Assembly (NCBI RefSeq): GCF_000185305.1
Contig: NZ_GL622200.1
Span: 1,217,861 to 1,281,860 of the forward strand
Reading direction: 5' to 3'
Length of the DNA stretch: 64,000 bases
From: Aggregatibacter segnis ATCC 33393
Lineage (GTDB): Bacteria; Pseudomonadota; Gammaproteobacteria; Enterobacterales; Pasteurellaceae
The position numbers were made by a program, and so were the translations under genes. The notes below the pieces were generated by a model. The model saw only the letters and a list, made by a program, of their open reading frames with translations. It made no database searches and had not been told where the DNA came from. Below, one piece after another: positions 55,559-64,000 of this stretch; position 1 is the stretch's first letter, and each line of letters begins with the position of its first letter.

Positions 55559-57025
55559 ATGAGTATTCTCAGTTATGCCCAAAAAATCGGGCAAGCCTTA
55601 ATGGTGCCGGTTGCCGTATTACCGGCAGCCGCCGTACTAATGGGGATCGGCTACTGGCTAGACCCGGACGGTTGGGGGGCGAATAGCCAACTTGCCGCAT
55701 TGCTGATCAAATCCGGTGCTGCCATCATCGACAACATGGGCTTATTATTTGCCGTGGGTGTTGCTTTCGGTTTATCCAAAGACAAACACGGTTCAGCCGC
55801 TCTTTCCGGTTTAGTCGGTTACTATGTTGTAACTACCCTACTCGCACCGGGTGGCGTGGCACAATTACAACATCTTGATCCAAGCCAAGTGCCTGCCGCT
55901 TTCGGTAAAATCAATAACCAATTTATCGGGATCTTAATCGGTGTGCTTTCTGCAGAACTTTACAACCGTTTCTATCAAGTAGAGTTGCCGAAAGCGCTGT
56001 CCTTCTTCAGCGGAAAACGTTTAGTCCCAATCGTGGTCTCCTTTGCCATGATTGCGCTTTCTTTCATTCTGCTTTATGTATGGCCTTATATCTTCAACGC
56101 ATTAGTTTCTTTCGGTGAATCCATCAAAGATTTAGGCGCCGTAGGTGCCGGTATTTACGGTTTCTTCAACCGTCTATTAATTCCGGTTGGCTTACACCAC
56201 GCGTTAAACTCTGTATTCTGGTTTGACGTAGCAGGCATTAACGACATTCCTAACTTCTTAGGTGGTGCAAAATCCATCGCTGAAGGCACTGCCACTGTGG
56301 GTGTGACCGGTATGTATCAAGCCGGTTTCTTCCCGGTCATGATGTTCGGTTTACCGGGTGCCGCATTAGCAATTTACCAATGTGCAAAACCAAGCCAAAA
56401 AGTAAAAGTTGCTTCCATCATGTTGGCGGGTGCATTTGCTTCCTTCTTCACCGGTATCACCGAACCGCTTGAATTCTCCTTCATGTTCGTGGCACCGATT
56501 CTTTATGTGTTACACGCCCTATTAACCGGTATTTCCGTGTTTATCGCGGCGAGTATGCACTGGATTGCGGGCTTCGGCTTCAGCGCAGGTTTAGTGGATA
56601 TGGTGTTATCTTCACGCAACCCATTAGCCGTTGACTGGTACATGTTATTAGTACAAGGCTTAGTCTTCTTCACCATTTACTACATCGTTTTCCGCTTTGC
56701 TATCCAAGCCTTCAACTTAAAAACCATCGGTCGTACCGAAGAAGCTGAAGAGCCAAAAGAAGAACAAAGCGAACACAATCATTCTCGTGAAGAAAGAGCG
56801 GTTAAATTTATCGACGCTTTAGGCGGTGCCGATAACTTAAAAACTGTTGACGCTTGTATCACTCGCTTACGTTTAACCTTAGCGGATCGTAGCAAAATTG
56901 ACGAAGCACAACTTAAATCCCTCGGCTCCAAAGGTAATGTCAAACTCGGCAACGACGGGTTACAAGTTATCCTTGGTCCTGAAGCAGAATTCGTTGCTGA
57001 GGCAATTAAAGTACAATTGAAGTAA
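55559..57025 (+). CDS. nagE: PTS N-acetylglucosamine transporter, EIICB (NagE-like)
   Basis: Imports and phosphorylates GlcNAc (possibly glucose) from the PEP-dependent phosphotransferase chain. 488 residues: membrane EIIC (about 1-390, MGIGYWLDPDGWG, LHHALNSVFWFDVAG, FFTGITEPLEFSFMF) and a C-terminal EIIB domain with the phosphocysteine in VDACITRLRL. No EIIA domain is fused, so EIIA must act in trans (for example Crr). A charged linker (EEAEEPKEEQSEHNHSREE) joins the domains. AAAGGAG precedes the ATG. Its neighbours suggest amino-sugar scavenging. Confidence 0.92.
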   Translation: MSILSYAQKIGQALMVPVAVLPAAAVLMGIGYWLDPDGWGANSQLAALLIKSGAAIIDNMGLLFAVGVAFGLSKDKHGSAALSGLVGYYVVTTLLAPGGVAQLQHLDPSQVPAAFGKINNQFIGILIGVLSAELYNRFYQVELPKALSFFSGKRLVPIVVSFAMIALSFILLYVWPYIFNALVSFGESIKDLGAVGAGIYGFFNRLLIPVGLHHALNSVFWFDVAGINDIPNFLGGAKSIAEGTATVGVTGMYQAGFFPVMMFGLPGAALAIYQCAKPSQKVKVASIMLAGAFASFFTGITEPLEFSFMFVAPILYVLHALLTGISVFIAASMHWIAGFGFSAGLVDMVLSSRNPLAVDWYMLLVQGLVFFTIYYIVFRFAIQAFNLKTIGRTEEAEEPKEEQSEHNHSREERAVKFIDALGGADNLKTVDACITRLRLTLADRSKIDEAQLKSLGSKGNVKLGNDGLQVILGPEAEFVAEAIKVQLK

Positions 57026-57052
57026 TTTCAAATACCACAAAAATCCATAAAC

Positions 57053-57086
57053 AAAAAAGCCACTTTGACGCCAAAGTGGCTTTTTT
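57053..57086. terminator. Bidirectional terminator nagE / bioB
   Basis: AAAAAAGCCACTTTG, loop ACGC, CAAAGTGGCTTTTTT; two convergent genes end here. Confidence 0.9.
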
Positions 57087-57104
57087 ATATGTTTCAATTA
57101 ACCA

Positions 57105-58109
57105 TCAACGCAGATGCTTGTTTTCTTCCGTTTCCGGCTCTAAATCGAGTTTTTCCATCAATAAACGGTCGCCGTCTTCTTCCGGGTTACCCGTCACAAG
57201 CAGTTTGTCGCCGTAGAAAATGGAGTTAGCCCCCGCCATGAAACACATTGCTTGCATTTCTTCGCTCATGCCTTGACGACCGGCGGATAGACGGACGTAA
57301 CTGTTTGGCATGGTAATGCGTGCTACGGCAATGGTGCGCACAAATTCTGTCCAATCTAGTTCTTCTGCGTCAGCAAGCGGTGTACCTTCGATTTTCACTA
57401 ATTGATTGATTGGCACGGATTCCGGTTGCGGATCCAAATTCGCCAAGCTGGCAATAAGTCCTGCGCGTTCTTTGCGGGTTTCATTCATGCCCACAATCCC
57501 GCCGCAACAGACTTTCAAGCCGGCTTTACGCACTTTGCCTAAGGTACTGATACGATCATCAAAACGACGTGTACCAATCACTTCGCTGTAATGTTCCGGT
57601 GCGGTGTCTAGGTTGTGGTTGTAGTAATCCAAGCCCGCGTCTTTTAATTCTTCCGCCATGCCATCTTGCAATAAGCCAAAAGTACCGCAAGTTTCCATAC
57701 CAAGCGCTTTTACCGCCTTGATGATTTCTGTCACTTTGGCGATGTCTTTCGGTTTCGGTCCACGCCATGCGGCGCCCATACAGAAACGACCTGCACCTCG
57801 CGCTTTCGCGATTTTAGCTTTCGCCACGATGTCTTCCACGTTTAATAACTCTTGATTTTGGACGCCTGTATGGTAACGCGCTGATTGCGGACAATAACCA
57901 CAATCCTCCGGACAACCGCCGGTTTTAATCGACATTAAGGTAGAAAGCTGAATGGCGCGTGGGTTAAAGTTTTTGCGATGAACTTGTGCCGCACGATAAA
58001 TTAAATCTAAAAATGGGGTTTCAAACAACGCTTCTACTTTGCACACCGACCAATATTCTGCGGTTGGATGCGGTGTGATGGAGTAAATTTGTAAGGTACT
58101 AGTTGACAT
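57105..58109 (-). CDS. bioB: Biotin synthase
   Basis: Radical SAM enzyme inserting sulfur into dethiobiotin. 334 residues from the ATG at 58109 (AAGGAGA upstream). The SAM cluster motif is [26 protein letters not shown] and [13 protein letters not shown] follow. It lies 46 bases after thiQ with no terminator between, so read-through from the thiamine operon is possible. Confidence 0.97.
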   Translation of the reverse strand: MSTSTLQIYSITPHPTAEYWSVCKVEALFETPFLDLIYRAAQVHRKNFNPRAIQLSTLMSIKTGGCPEDCGYCPQSARYHTGVQNQELLNVEDIVAKAKIAKARGAGRFCMGAAWRGPKPKDIAKVTEIIKAVKALGMETCGTFGLLQDGMAEELKDAGLDYYNHNLDTAPEHYSEVIGTRRFDDRISTLGKVRKAGLKVCCGGIVGMNETRKERAGLIASLANLDPQPESVPINQLVKIEGTPLADAEELDWTEFVRTIAVARITMPNSYVRLSAGRQGMSEEMQAMCFMAGANSIFYGDKLLVTGNPEEDGDRLLMEKLDLEPETEENKHLR

Positions 58110-58154
58110 AGGTCTCCTTAAGTAAAACAAAGTAAATAAAAAGTGCGGTGCATT

Positions 58155-58802
58155 TTAAGCGCATTTTTCTTGCAGGCTTATCCGACCATTTTCAATACGA
58201 AGCATGCGATCCACTTTGCCCGTCAGTTCTGATGGTTGGTGCGTTACAAGCAACAACGTCAGCTTTTTACTGTGGCAAAGTTCATCAATCAAATTGAGCA
58301 TTTCCATTCTCAATTCCGGATCGAGCGCAGAAAATGGTTCGTCCAACAATAAAATCGGTTTATCACGCAACAAACAACGCGCCAATGCGACCCGTTGTTT
58401 TTGTCCGCCCGACAAACTGTTTGGCAGGCGGGATAAAAAGGATGTTAATCCTACAGCATCAGCAACCCGTTCGATCTGATCTTGCTCAAGTGCGGTCAAT
58501 TTTAAGCTTGTTTTTAAGCCCAATGCCAAATTTTGTTGCACGGTTAAATGAGGAAATAAATTGTTCTCTTGAAACAACATGGACACAGGTCGCTCATACG
58601 GCGCGCTACGCGTATGGTTTTCACCGTTTAACCAAATATTGCCTTGTGTCGGCAATACGAAACCGGCAATTAAATTTAACAACGTACTTTTACCCGCACC
58701 GCTTGGCCCAACAATGGCAATACGCTCCCCTGCCGCCACCTGCAAATCAAACGTCATCGGCAGTGCATCATCAGCTAAAAATACGTTATCTAAGCGAATC
58801 AT
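58155..58802 (-). CDS. thiQ: Thiamine ABC transporter ATPase ThiQ
   Basis: ATPase that powers thiamine/TPP import. 215 residues from the ATG at 58802 (AAGGAAC upstream). Walker [13 protein letters not shown], signature [16 protein letters not shown], Walker [14 protein letters not shown] and switch THQ. Its start overlaps the end of thiP by 17 bases. Confidence 0.96.
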   Translation of the reverse strand: MIRLDNVFLADDALPMTFDLQVAAGERIAIVGPSGAGKSTLLNLIAGFVLPTQGNIWLNGENHTRSAPYERPVSMLFQENNLFPHLTVQQNLALGLKTSLKLTALEQDQIERVADAVGLTSFLSRLPNSLSGGQKQRVALARCLLRDKPILLLDEPFSALDPELRMEMLNLIDELCHSKKLTLLLVTHQPSELTGKVDRMLRIENGRISLQEKCA

Positions 58803-60429
58803 GTTGTTCCTTTTGATGTTCAATTAAGGCGAAAATAGCGCCGCATAATAACAGCAAAATACCGGCAGTGACAGCGGCCTCTTGGTGACGATAACTGCCT
58901 AATTGTTGATATAACAAATGGGGTAACGAGGTAAATTCTTGGTTGCCGAACAACGCAATCGCCGTGAAATCCCCTAAGGAAAGGGCAAATGCCAAAGCAA
59001 GCGCATAGTTTATCGGTGTACGAAGTGAATGCCATTCAATCAGACGAAAACGTTGCCAGCCGACAATCCCAAGGGAGTTACACAAACGTTCGTAATACAA
59101 CATATTGTTATTGAATGGTTCAGTTAAAATGCGCAGTACGAAAGGCATGGCGCTCAAGGCGTTACACGCAACGACAATGGCAAATAAATGGGCGTTGCTA
59201 AAATCCACGTCACGCAACAATAAAAATAACCCCATCGCCAATACCAAAATGGGAATTGCCAAAATCACCATTCCGGCATTGAGAATAAATTGCGCTGTTT
59301 TTACATAATACAGCCATTGCAAACGACGTGATAATAACAACAATGCCACCGCCATGAGCAACGCCAGTAAAGCGGACGCAGGCGCAATAGTTAAAGAGTA
59401 GGTTAAGGCTTTCCACAGTTGCGGATTGTGCCACGCCGTCAGCCATTTGCCTGATGTCAGTGCGCTAAACAAAATATTTAACAACGGCGACAACATAAAA
59501 CACACAAAAACGCCGAGCAAAAAAACATGGAAAAATTTGACCGCACTTTTCGATGGGCTCAGCCAACGATACGGGCTGCTTAATGTGGTTTGTGAAGTGT
59601 TATTGAACAGACTACTAAACGTAAATAGCAGCAAACAAAACACAAACTGCAATAAGGCAAACACTGCCGCTTTCGGCAAATCAAATTCAAATAAAATCGC
59701 CTGATAAATCGCTGTTTCTAGCGTGGTATATTGCGGCCCACCACCCAAGGTGAGCACCACCGTAAAACTGGTAAAACAGAGCATAAAAATCAAGCTGAAA
59801 GTCGGCAACATCTGCCGACGCAGCACATGCCATTCCACCAATCGCACAAAACGCCAACCACGAATATTCAGTTGTGCCGCCAACTGATGCTGTTCATAAG
59901 GAATGCTTTCCAAACTTTGTAAAAACAGTTTGGTTGCCAGCGGAATGTTAAAGAAAAGATGCGCAATTAAAATCCCCGACAAGCCGTAAATGCTGCCCGT
60001 CCAAGTGCGGTCAAAAAAATGCAAGAGTTGTGCAATCCAACCGGAGGCGCCATAAATGCCAATTAAGCCGAAAATCGCCACCAACACCGGCAACACAAAA
60101 GTCAGCGACATGATCTTCAGCAAAAAGGCTTTACCGACAAATTCCACATAATAAAAAGCGCGAGCGAGTAGCACGCCGAAGAACAGGGATAACAATGCGG
60201 AAAGCAACGCTTGTCCGAAGCTAAACGCGATAACGTGATGCAAATAGCGATCGGCAAAGAACTGTTGCCACTGAAATTCAGTGCCCTGCGCTAACACGGC
60301 ACGCATGGCAAAGCCATAAAGCAACGAAATCAGCAAAATAACACTAACTCCGCCCACATAATGACGCGGGCGGAATTGCGGGCTAGAAAAAAATAAGCGG
60401 GTAAACAATGAACGAGACAACCAAAACAT
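58786..60429 (-). CDS. thiP: Thiamine ABC transporter permease ThiP
   Basis: Two-domain membrane channel for thiamine uptake. 547 residues with about 12 membrane segments; the two halves each carry an ABC permease EAA-like loop ([14 protein letters not shown] and [16 protein letters not shown]). Begins eight bases after thiB and overlaps thiQ. Confidence 0.95.
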   Translation of the reverse strand: MFWLSRSLFTRLFFSSPQFRPRHYVGGVSVILLISLLYGFAMRAVLAQGTEFQWQQFFADRYLHHVIAFSFGQALLSALLSLFFGVLLARAFYYVEFVGKAFLLKIMSLTFVLPVLVAIFGLIGIYGASGWIAQLLHFFDRTWTGSIYGLSGILIAHLFFNIPLATKLFLQSLESIPYEQHQLAAQLNIRGWRFVRLVEWHVLRRQMLPTFSLIFMLCFTSFTVVLTLGGGPQYTTLETAIYQAILFEFDLPKAAVFALLQFVFCLLLFTFSSLFNNTSQTTLSSPYRWLSPSKSAVKFFHVFLLGVFVCFMLSPLLNILFSALTSGKWLTAWHNPQLWKALTYSLTIAPASALLALLMAVALLLLSRRLQWLYYVKTAQFILNAGMVILAIPILVLAMGLFLLLRDVDFSNAHLFAIVVACNALSAMPFVLRILTEPFNNNMLYYERLCNSLGIVGWQRFRLIEWHSLRTPINYALALAFALSLGDFTAIALFGNQEFTSLPHLLYQQLGSYRHQEAAVTAGILLLLCGAIFALIEHQKEQHDSLR

Positions 60430-60437
60430 CGTTCAAA

Positions 60438-61442
60438 TTATTTAGTTAATGTGGTTTGCCATTGATGAATCCAACTCCGCAACATTTCCGGGCTAACATT
60501 GGAGGTATTCAAGAAAGACTGCTTCAACACATTTTCTTTTAGGGCATCAAAGTGCGGTTCAACCGGCGCTTGGATCACCGGGAACATCACGTTTGCCGTG
60601 ACAATCTGTTTTTGCGCTTCCGGTGTCACCAAAAAATCCATGAAGTGATCAGCACATTGATTTTTATGTTCTGCGATTCGCGCCGCCAATTCCACTTGCA
60701 TCACATTGCCTTCAGCAAACGTGGTTGCCGCATAATTCTCTTTATTTTCAAATAATTGGTGATATAACGGCGAAGTGGTGTAACTTAATACGACATCCGC
60801 CTCCCCTTTCAGGAATGCGCCGTAAGTGTCAGACCAGCCCTTGCCCACCGTAACTGTGTGTTTAGCAAGTTGTTGCCAGGCTTGCGCCACTTGGTCTGCT
60901 GAATAAACCGTATTCATCCACACTAATAAACCACGTCCCACGCTACTAGTGCGCGGATCTTGATAGATCACACGTAAATCTTCCCGCTCTACTAATTCTT
61001 TCAGGCTTTTCGGCGGATTTTTCACTTTATTTTTGTCATAGACAAAGGCGTAAGTGCCGAAATCGTAAGGCAAGAACGTGTTATCCGTCCATTGGTTTGG
61101 TAAAGAAAGTTTGCTTAAATCCACGTTATTCGCATCAAATAAATGACTTTTTTTTGCTTCATCCAACACAAAATTATCTAAGCCCAACACGATATCCGCT
61201 TTGGTTTTATGGCCTTCTAAACGCACACGATTAAACAACGTACCACCGCTTTCAAACGGCACATAATTCACCTTGCAAAGCGGAAATTGCTGTTCAAATG
61301 CCTGCTTCACTTTCGGGCCAGCCCCCCAATCAGACGTAAAAGAATCGTAAGTATAAATATTCACGGTTTCTTCATGATGATTCGCCAATACGGTGCCGGC
61401 GCATAAAGAAAGTGCGGTCAAAATTAACGTTGTTTTTTTCAT
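60438..61442 (-). CDS. thiB: Thiamine-binding periplasmic protein ThiB
   Basis: Receptor for thiamine, TMP and TPP. 334 residues with signal peptide to VLANHHEE. VNIYTYDSFTSDWGAG, YDFGTYAFVYDKNKV and DPRTSSVGRGLLVWM match the family. GAGGAAC precedes the ATG. It follows thiD after 21 bases. Confidence 0.96.
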   Translation of the reverse strand: MKKTTLILTALSLCAGTVLANHHEETVNIYTYDSFTSDWGAGPKVKQAFEQQFPLCKVNYVPFESGGTLFNRVRLEGHKTKADIVLGLDNFVLDEAKKSHLFDANNVDLSKLSLPNQWTDNTFLPYDFGTYAFVYDKNKVKNPPKSLKELVEREDLRVIYQDPRTSSVGRGLLVWMNTVYSADQVAQAWQQLAKHTVTVGKGWSDTYGAFLKGEADVVLSYTTSPLYHQLFENKENYAATTFAEGNVMQVELAARIAEHKNQCADHFMDFLVTPEAQKQIVTANVMFPVIQAPVEPHFDALKENVLKQSFLNTSNVSPEMLRSWIHQWQTTLTK

Positions 61443-61463
61443 GTGTCTGTTCCTCAGTATGAA

Positions 61464-62273
61464 TTATGCCTTGTCTTGATAAGCCCAATGATTGGTCGGC
61501 CCATGTCCATGACCGATATTTAACGGATGGCTGATTGCCGCCGTAATGTAGTCTTTTGCTGTTTTAATCGCCTGTTCCACAGAAGCGCCTTTGGCGAGTT
61601 CTGCCGTCATACAGGCGGAGAACGTACAACCCGTGCCATGCGTTTGCGCTGTCGCATAACGTGGGCTTTCTAAAGTAAATTGCGCGTTAGGGGTAAACAC
61701 CCAATCGCGACACACCGCACTTTGTGAATGCGCGCTGTGTCCGCCTTTAATCACCACGGTTTTCACACCACGCGCCTGCAAAATTTGCGCCGCGTGTTGC
61801 GCCGTTTGGTCATCAATGACCTCCACGCCTGTCAGCGCCTTGGCTTCCGGCAAGTTTGGCGTAATCACATCCGCCAACGGCAATAAAAATGTATTCAAAG
61901 AATCGACCGCTCTTTGTTGTAACAAGGGTGCACCGCCTTTGGCGATCATAACAGGATCTAACACCAACGTGCCGAAGTGATACTGATTTAATGCCTCAGC
62001 GACACATTCGATAATCTCTGCTGTGCCTAACATACCGATTTTAAAGGCGCTAATCGTGAAATCATCAGCAATCGCTTTCAGCTGGCTTTGAATAGTTTGA
62101 AGGGGGATGGTGTGAATATCAAAGACGCCTAAGGTGTTTTGCGCCGTGACGGCCGTAATCACCGAGGTACCAAACACACCACGCATTTGAAAGGTTTTTA
62201 AATCTGCCTGAATTCCGGCGCCACCACCGCTATCCGAACCGGCTATGGTCAACGCTTGAGCGACTTTACTCAT
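61464..62273 (-). CDS. thiD: HMP(-P) kinase ThiD
   Basis: Phosphorylates the thiamine pyrimidine HMP twice. 269 residues from the ATG at 62273, which has GGAGGA at good spacing; an in-frame ATG five codons earlier overlaps that ribosome site. ALTIAGSDSGGGAGIQADLKTF is the N-terminal signature, VLDPVMIAKGGAPLL is mid-protein and AQTHGTGCTFSACMTAELAKG is the active site. First gene after the TPP riboswitch. It allows salvage of HMP beside thiamine import. Confidence 0.96.
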   Translation of the reverse strand: MSKVAQALTIAGSDSGGGAGIQADLKTFQMRGVFGTSVITAVTAQNTLGVFDIHTIPLQTIQSQLKAIADDFTISAFKIGMLGTAEIIECVAEALNQYHFGTLVLDPVMIAKGGAPLLQQRAVDSLNTFLLPLADVITPNLPEAKALTGVEVIDDQTAQHAAQILQARGVKTVVIKGGHSAHSQSAVCRDWVFTPNAQFTLESPRYATAQTHGTGCTFSACMTAELAKGASVEQAIKTAKDYITAAISHPLNIGHGHGPTNHWAYQDKA

Positions 62274-62325
62274 AACGTCCTCCGCCATTTACCGGCACAG
62301 AACGACAAAACGCATATTGCATCAT
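62266..62325 (-). CDS. 19-codon leader ORF overlapping the thiD start
   Basis: ATGATGCAATATGCG has a strong ribosome site (AAGGAAC) and runs through the thiD ribosome site, ending TATGAGTAA so that its stop overlaps the thiD start. The peptide ends NGGGRYE. Its translation would open or occupy the thiD start, suggesting translational coupling under riboswitch control. Confidence 0.5.
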   Translation of the reverse strand: MMQYAFCRSVPVNGGGRYE

Positions 62326-62412
62326 TGTTCCTTTTTTAATGAAAAAAGATAATCAGCAATAATGACGAATGAAGAAGATGTGGAGAAAAAGAAAGGAAGT
62401 GTGATTTTCTCG

Positions 62413-62483
62413 TTAGTTTCCTACGTCAGTATTAACTGTATCAGGTTCACGGGTATGATCTCAGCACAAAGCACCCCGACTAA
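62413..62483 (-). promoter_or_regulatory. TPP riboswitch (THI element)
   Basis: On the minus strand: TTAGT (62483-62479) closes with ACTAA (62417-62413) as P1. Inside are GGGGTGC, GCTGAGA, ACCCGTGAACCTGAT and the GTAGG before P1, the conserved core of the TPP aptamer. No strong terminator lies between it and thiD, 140 bases downstream; the control is probably at translation start. Confidence 0.95.
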
Positions 62484-62587
62484 TAACGGAGTTCAGTCTA
62501 TCTATTTTGCTGAGGAAGGGCAAGAGGATTGTTGGGTGGGGAGAGAAGCACCTTGGGGAAAATAAGGTGCTTTAAATGTACAAAAAG

Positions 62588-64000
62588 CTAAGAAGATTTT
62601 ACTCTAAAAGGATTCGTTGAACTCATCACCATATTTCCTTTTTCATCATTGAGCAGCTTTCTAAAATGATCCTTATACTTCTCAGAACCCGAGGAAAGAT
62701 ATATTTTATGAATTGCCTTTTTTACATCCTGTTCGTATTCAACATACATTTGTCCCTGTTCCGGATTCATTTGAATTTTATCATCACAAATATTAGCAAT
62801 GTAAATAATACGACACTCCTGTTCTTCTTTAAAAGCCGAATGTTTCACTAAATATCTTAATGGCAAAAGAATTTTATCTAAAATTTCATGGGTTTTCTCA
62901 TCTGAAGATAATTTTGAAATTTCTTCTTTTATCTCCGTAAGTTTCATCTTAACATTACTCTCAATTTGATCTATTTGTTCTTTATATTTTTTCCAGCGGG
63001 TAGAAGGTGTTAACCTTTCATCTTCTCTATAAAATGTCAGCTCCTCTCTTTGAGCAAGTTGTAAATAAAAAGGTTTATTATCTGAATAGGACTCTAAATA
63101 AATGCAACGGTAAAGGGGTAGTTTAGAAACCAATATAGGGTTAAGCTTATTACTCTCTCCCTGCTTTTCATCAATTTTTTTATTATCAAGAAATACCTCC
63201 GTTTTAAAAGGCACATTTTGATAACTTAACGTATTGAAAGCACTCACCTCTTGATTAAAAAATTTATCTCTCTCAAACACCAAACTAATCCCTGAAGCCT
63301 CTTGTCCCTTTTCTTTCCCATACAATCTAAATTGATTAAGGCTGTCGTGGTTAAATGTAAAACAACTAATAAATGTGATTAAATCATCTTCAGTTTTTTT
63401 ACCATAGTTTAAGAAATCCTTTAAAATGGTGCCCTCCGTAGGATCATTCACCCCTTTAATCGTACTCAATCTAAATTTAGATGAACTTTTTTCCTCAGTA
63501 GGATTTAATAAAGAAAAGCCAATTAATGGTCGAGTATAATGTGCTATATTTTTCTCAAAATCCTCACTCGCCAAATTTTCTATCTTTAGTTCATTTAATA
63601 TTTCTGTAACACGGTCCAATATCTTTAAAAGATGAATATCTTTACTTTTAAAAATAAATTTTAAAATATCATGACGATAATCAAACTTTACTCTTTCAAA
63701 AATATTATTAACAAACTTGCCAGCACGGTGTCCCTTCTTAATTAATTCAGGAATAAAACCATTAAGTAATATTTCTGTAATTCTTGAATACACATGTTGG
63801 GAATCACTTCTTTTTATATTTAGAAGAGTATTTACCGATTTCTTCCATTTGCCGTTATCAGCCCAAACTTTAGCTAAATTCCATTGAGCCAGAGCAAAAA
63901 GTTTTGGAGAATCTTCCCGGTAAATCGCCTTATACGCAGCAACCTCCTTTTCCTGCTCTCCTTTTTCTGCCCAAATAATCCCTACATTCCATTGAGCAAG
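62588..64000 (-). CDS. TPR-DUF2971 protein (5' end beyond right edge)
   Basis: The frame is open through the right edge, 470 codons seen. The N-terminal visible part repeats LAQWNVGIIWAEKGE and ALAQWNLAKVWADNGK at about 36-residue spacing, as TPR-like helices. The C-terminal part (from about 63540 down) has a DUF2971 pattern: AHYTRPLIGF, STIKGVNDPTEG, ISCFTFNHDSLNQFRLYG and SGISLVFERDKF. Catalytic role unknown; some DUF2971 proteins occur near defence genes, which is only suggestive. Low GC and its position after the riboswitch leader suggest an accessory gene. Confidence 0.7.
   Translation of the reverse strand, partial: LAQWNVGIIWAEKGEQEKEVAAYKAIYREDSPKLFALAQWNLAKVWADNGKWKKSVNTLLNIKRSDSQHVYSRITEILLNGFIPELIKKGHRAGKFVNNIFERVKFDYRHDILKFIFKSKDIHLLKILDRVTEILNELKIENLASEDFEKNIAHYTRPLIGFSLLNPTEEKSSSKFRLSTIKGVNDPTEGTILKDFLNYGKKTEDDLITFISCFTFNHDSLNQFRLYGKEKGQEASGISLVFERDKFFNQEVSAFNTLSYQNVPFKTEVFLDNKKIDEKQGESNKLNPILVSKLPLYRCIYLESYSDNKPFYLQLAQREELTFYREDERLTPSTRWKKYKEQIDQIESNVKMKLTEIKEEISKLSSDEKTHEILDKILLPLRYLVKHSAFKEEQECRIIYIANICDDKIQMNPEQGQMYVEYEQDVKKAIHKIYLSSGSEKYKDHFRKLLNDEKGNMVMSSTNPFRVKSS

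Overview
The window comes from a member of the Pasteurellaceae, most likely Aggregatibacter or Haemophilus. The 9-base DNA uptake word AAGTGCGGT recurs throughout, often as inverted pairs that also serve as terminators. The gene neighbourhoods nagA-nagB-nanA-siaR-nanK-nanE / siaP-siaT-nanM, ompA-ydiJ-ydiI-hemH, tilS-pdxY-accA and thiBPQ-bioB are, from memory, those of Haemophilus influenzae and relatives. Assignment to genus is inference.

Bases 1 to about 19.2 kb are one end of a lambdoid prophage. On the minus strand, reading away from the immunity region, are cro, cII, a KilA-N antirepressor, replication genes O and P with iterons inside O, an adenine methyltransferase, DUF1367, DUF1364, rusA and antiterminator Q. 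A late promoter and terminator precede the lysis cassette (holin, SAR endolysin, Rz/Rz1), then HNH endonuclease and small and large terminase; the large terminase runs off the left edge. On the plus strand are cI and, directly after it, a three-gene cassette: a GHKL ATPase with an N-terminal STAS-like region, a DUF4325 STAS-like protein and a membrane coiled-coil protein. This cassette lies between the two operator regions, where lambda carries rexAB. The opposite (PL-type) operon follows on the plus strand: a boxA-like site, an antisense sieB-like exclusion gene bounded by a 19-bp inverted repeat, two tRNA-like RNAs, small accessory genes, DUF1351, Bet/RecT, a YqaJ exonuclease, a GNAT gene with its own promoter and terminator, and an AlpA-type regulator. 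No integrase lies between the AlpA gene and the chromosome.

From 19.9 to 31.7 kb are accA, pdxY, tilS, a purine permease with a PurR box, galE, hypA, ampG, adk, a short trimeric autotransporter adhesin with in-frame DNA repeats, and an AAA ATPase-PIN nuclease pair that looks like an accessory defence or toxin unit.

From 32 to 45.3 kb are hrpA, two small membrane proteins (DUF423, DUF441), grxD, a LemA/TPM cluster, ompA, the FAD/Fe-S oxidoreductase ydiJ, ydiI, and a ferrochelatase with an unusual cysteine-containing C-terminal tail.

From 45.4 to 57 kb is a complete sialic acid and amino-sugar unit. SiaP/SiaT import sialic acid, NanM converts its anomer, and NanA, NanK, NanE, NagA and NagB degrade it to fructose-6-phosphate. 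SiaR and a CRP site sit in the control region, and a GlcNAc-type PTS transporter is appended. From 57 to 62.5 kb a TPP riboswitch precedes thiD-thiB-thiP-thiQ with bioB immediately downstream; a 19-codon leader ORF overlaps the thiD start. A TPR-DUF2971 gene runs off the right edge.

The strongest candidates for undescribed biology are the GHKL-STAS-membrane cassette in the rexAB position, the inverted-repeat-bounded sieB unit, the tRNA-like elements in the prophage leader, and the ATPase-PIN pair.
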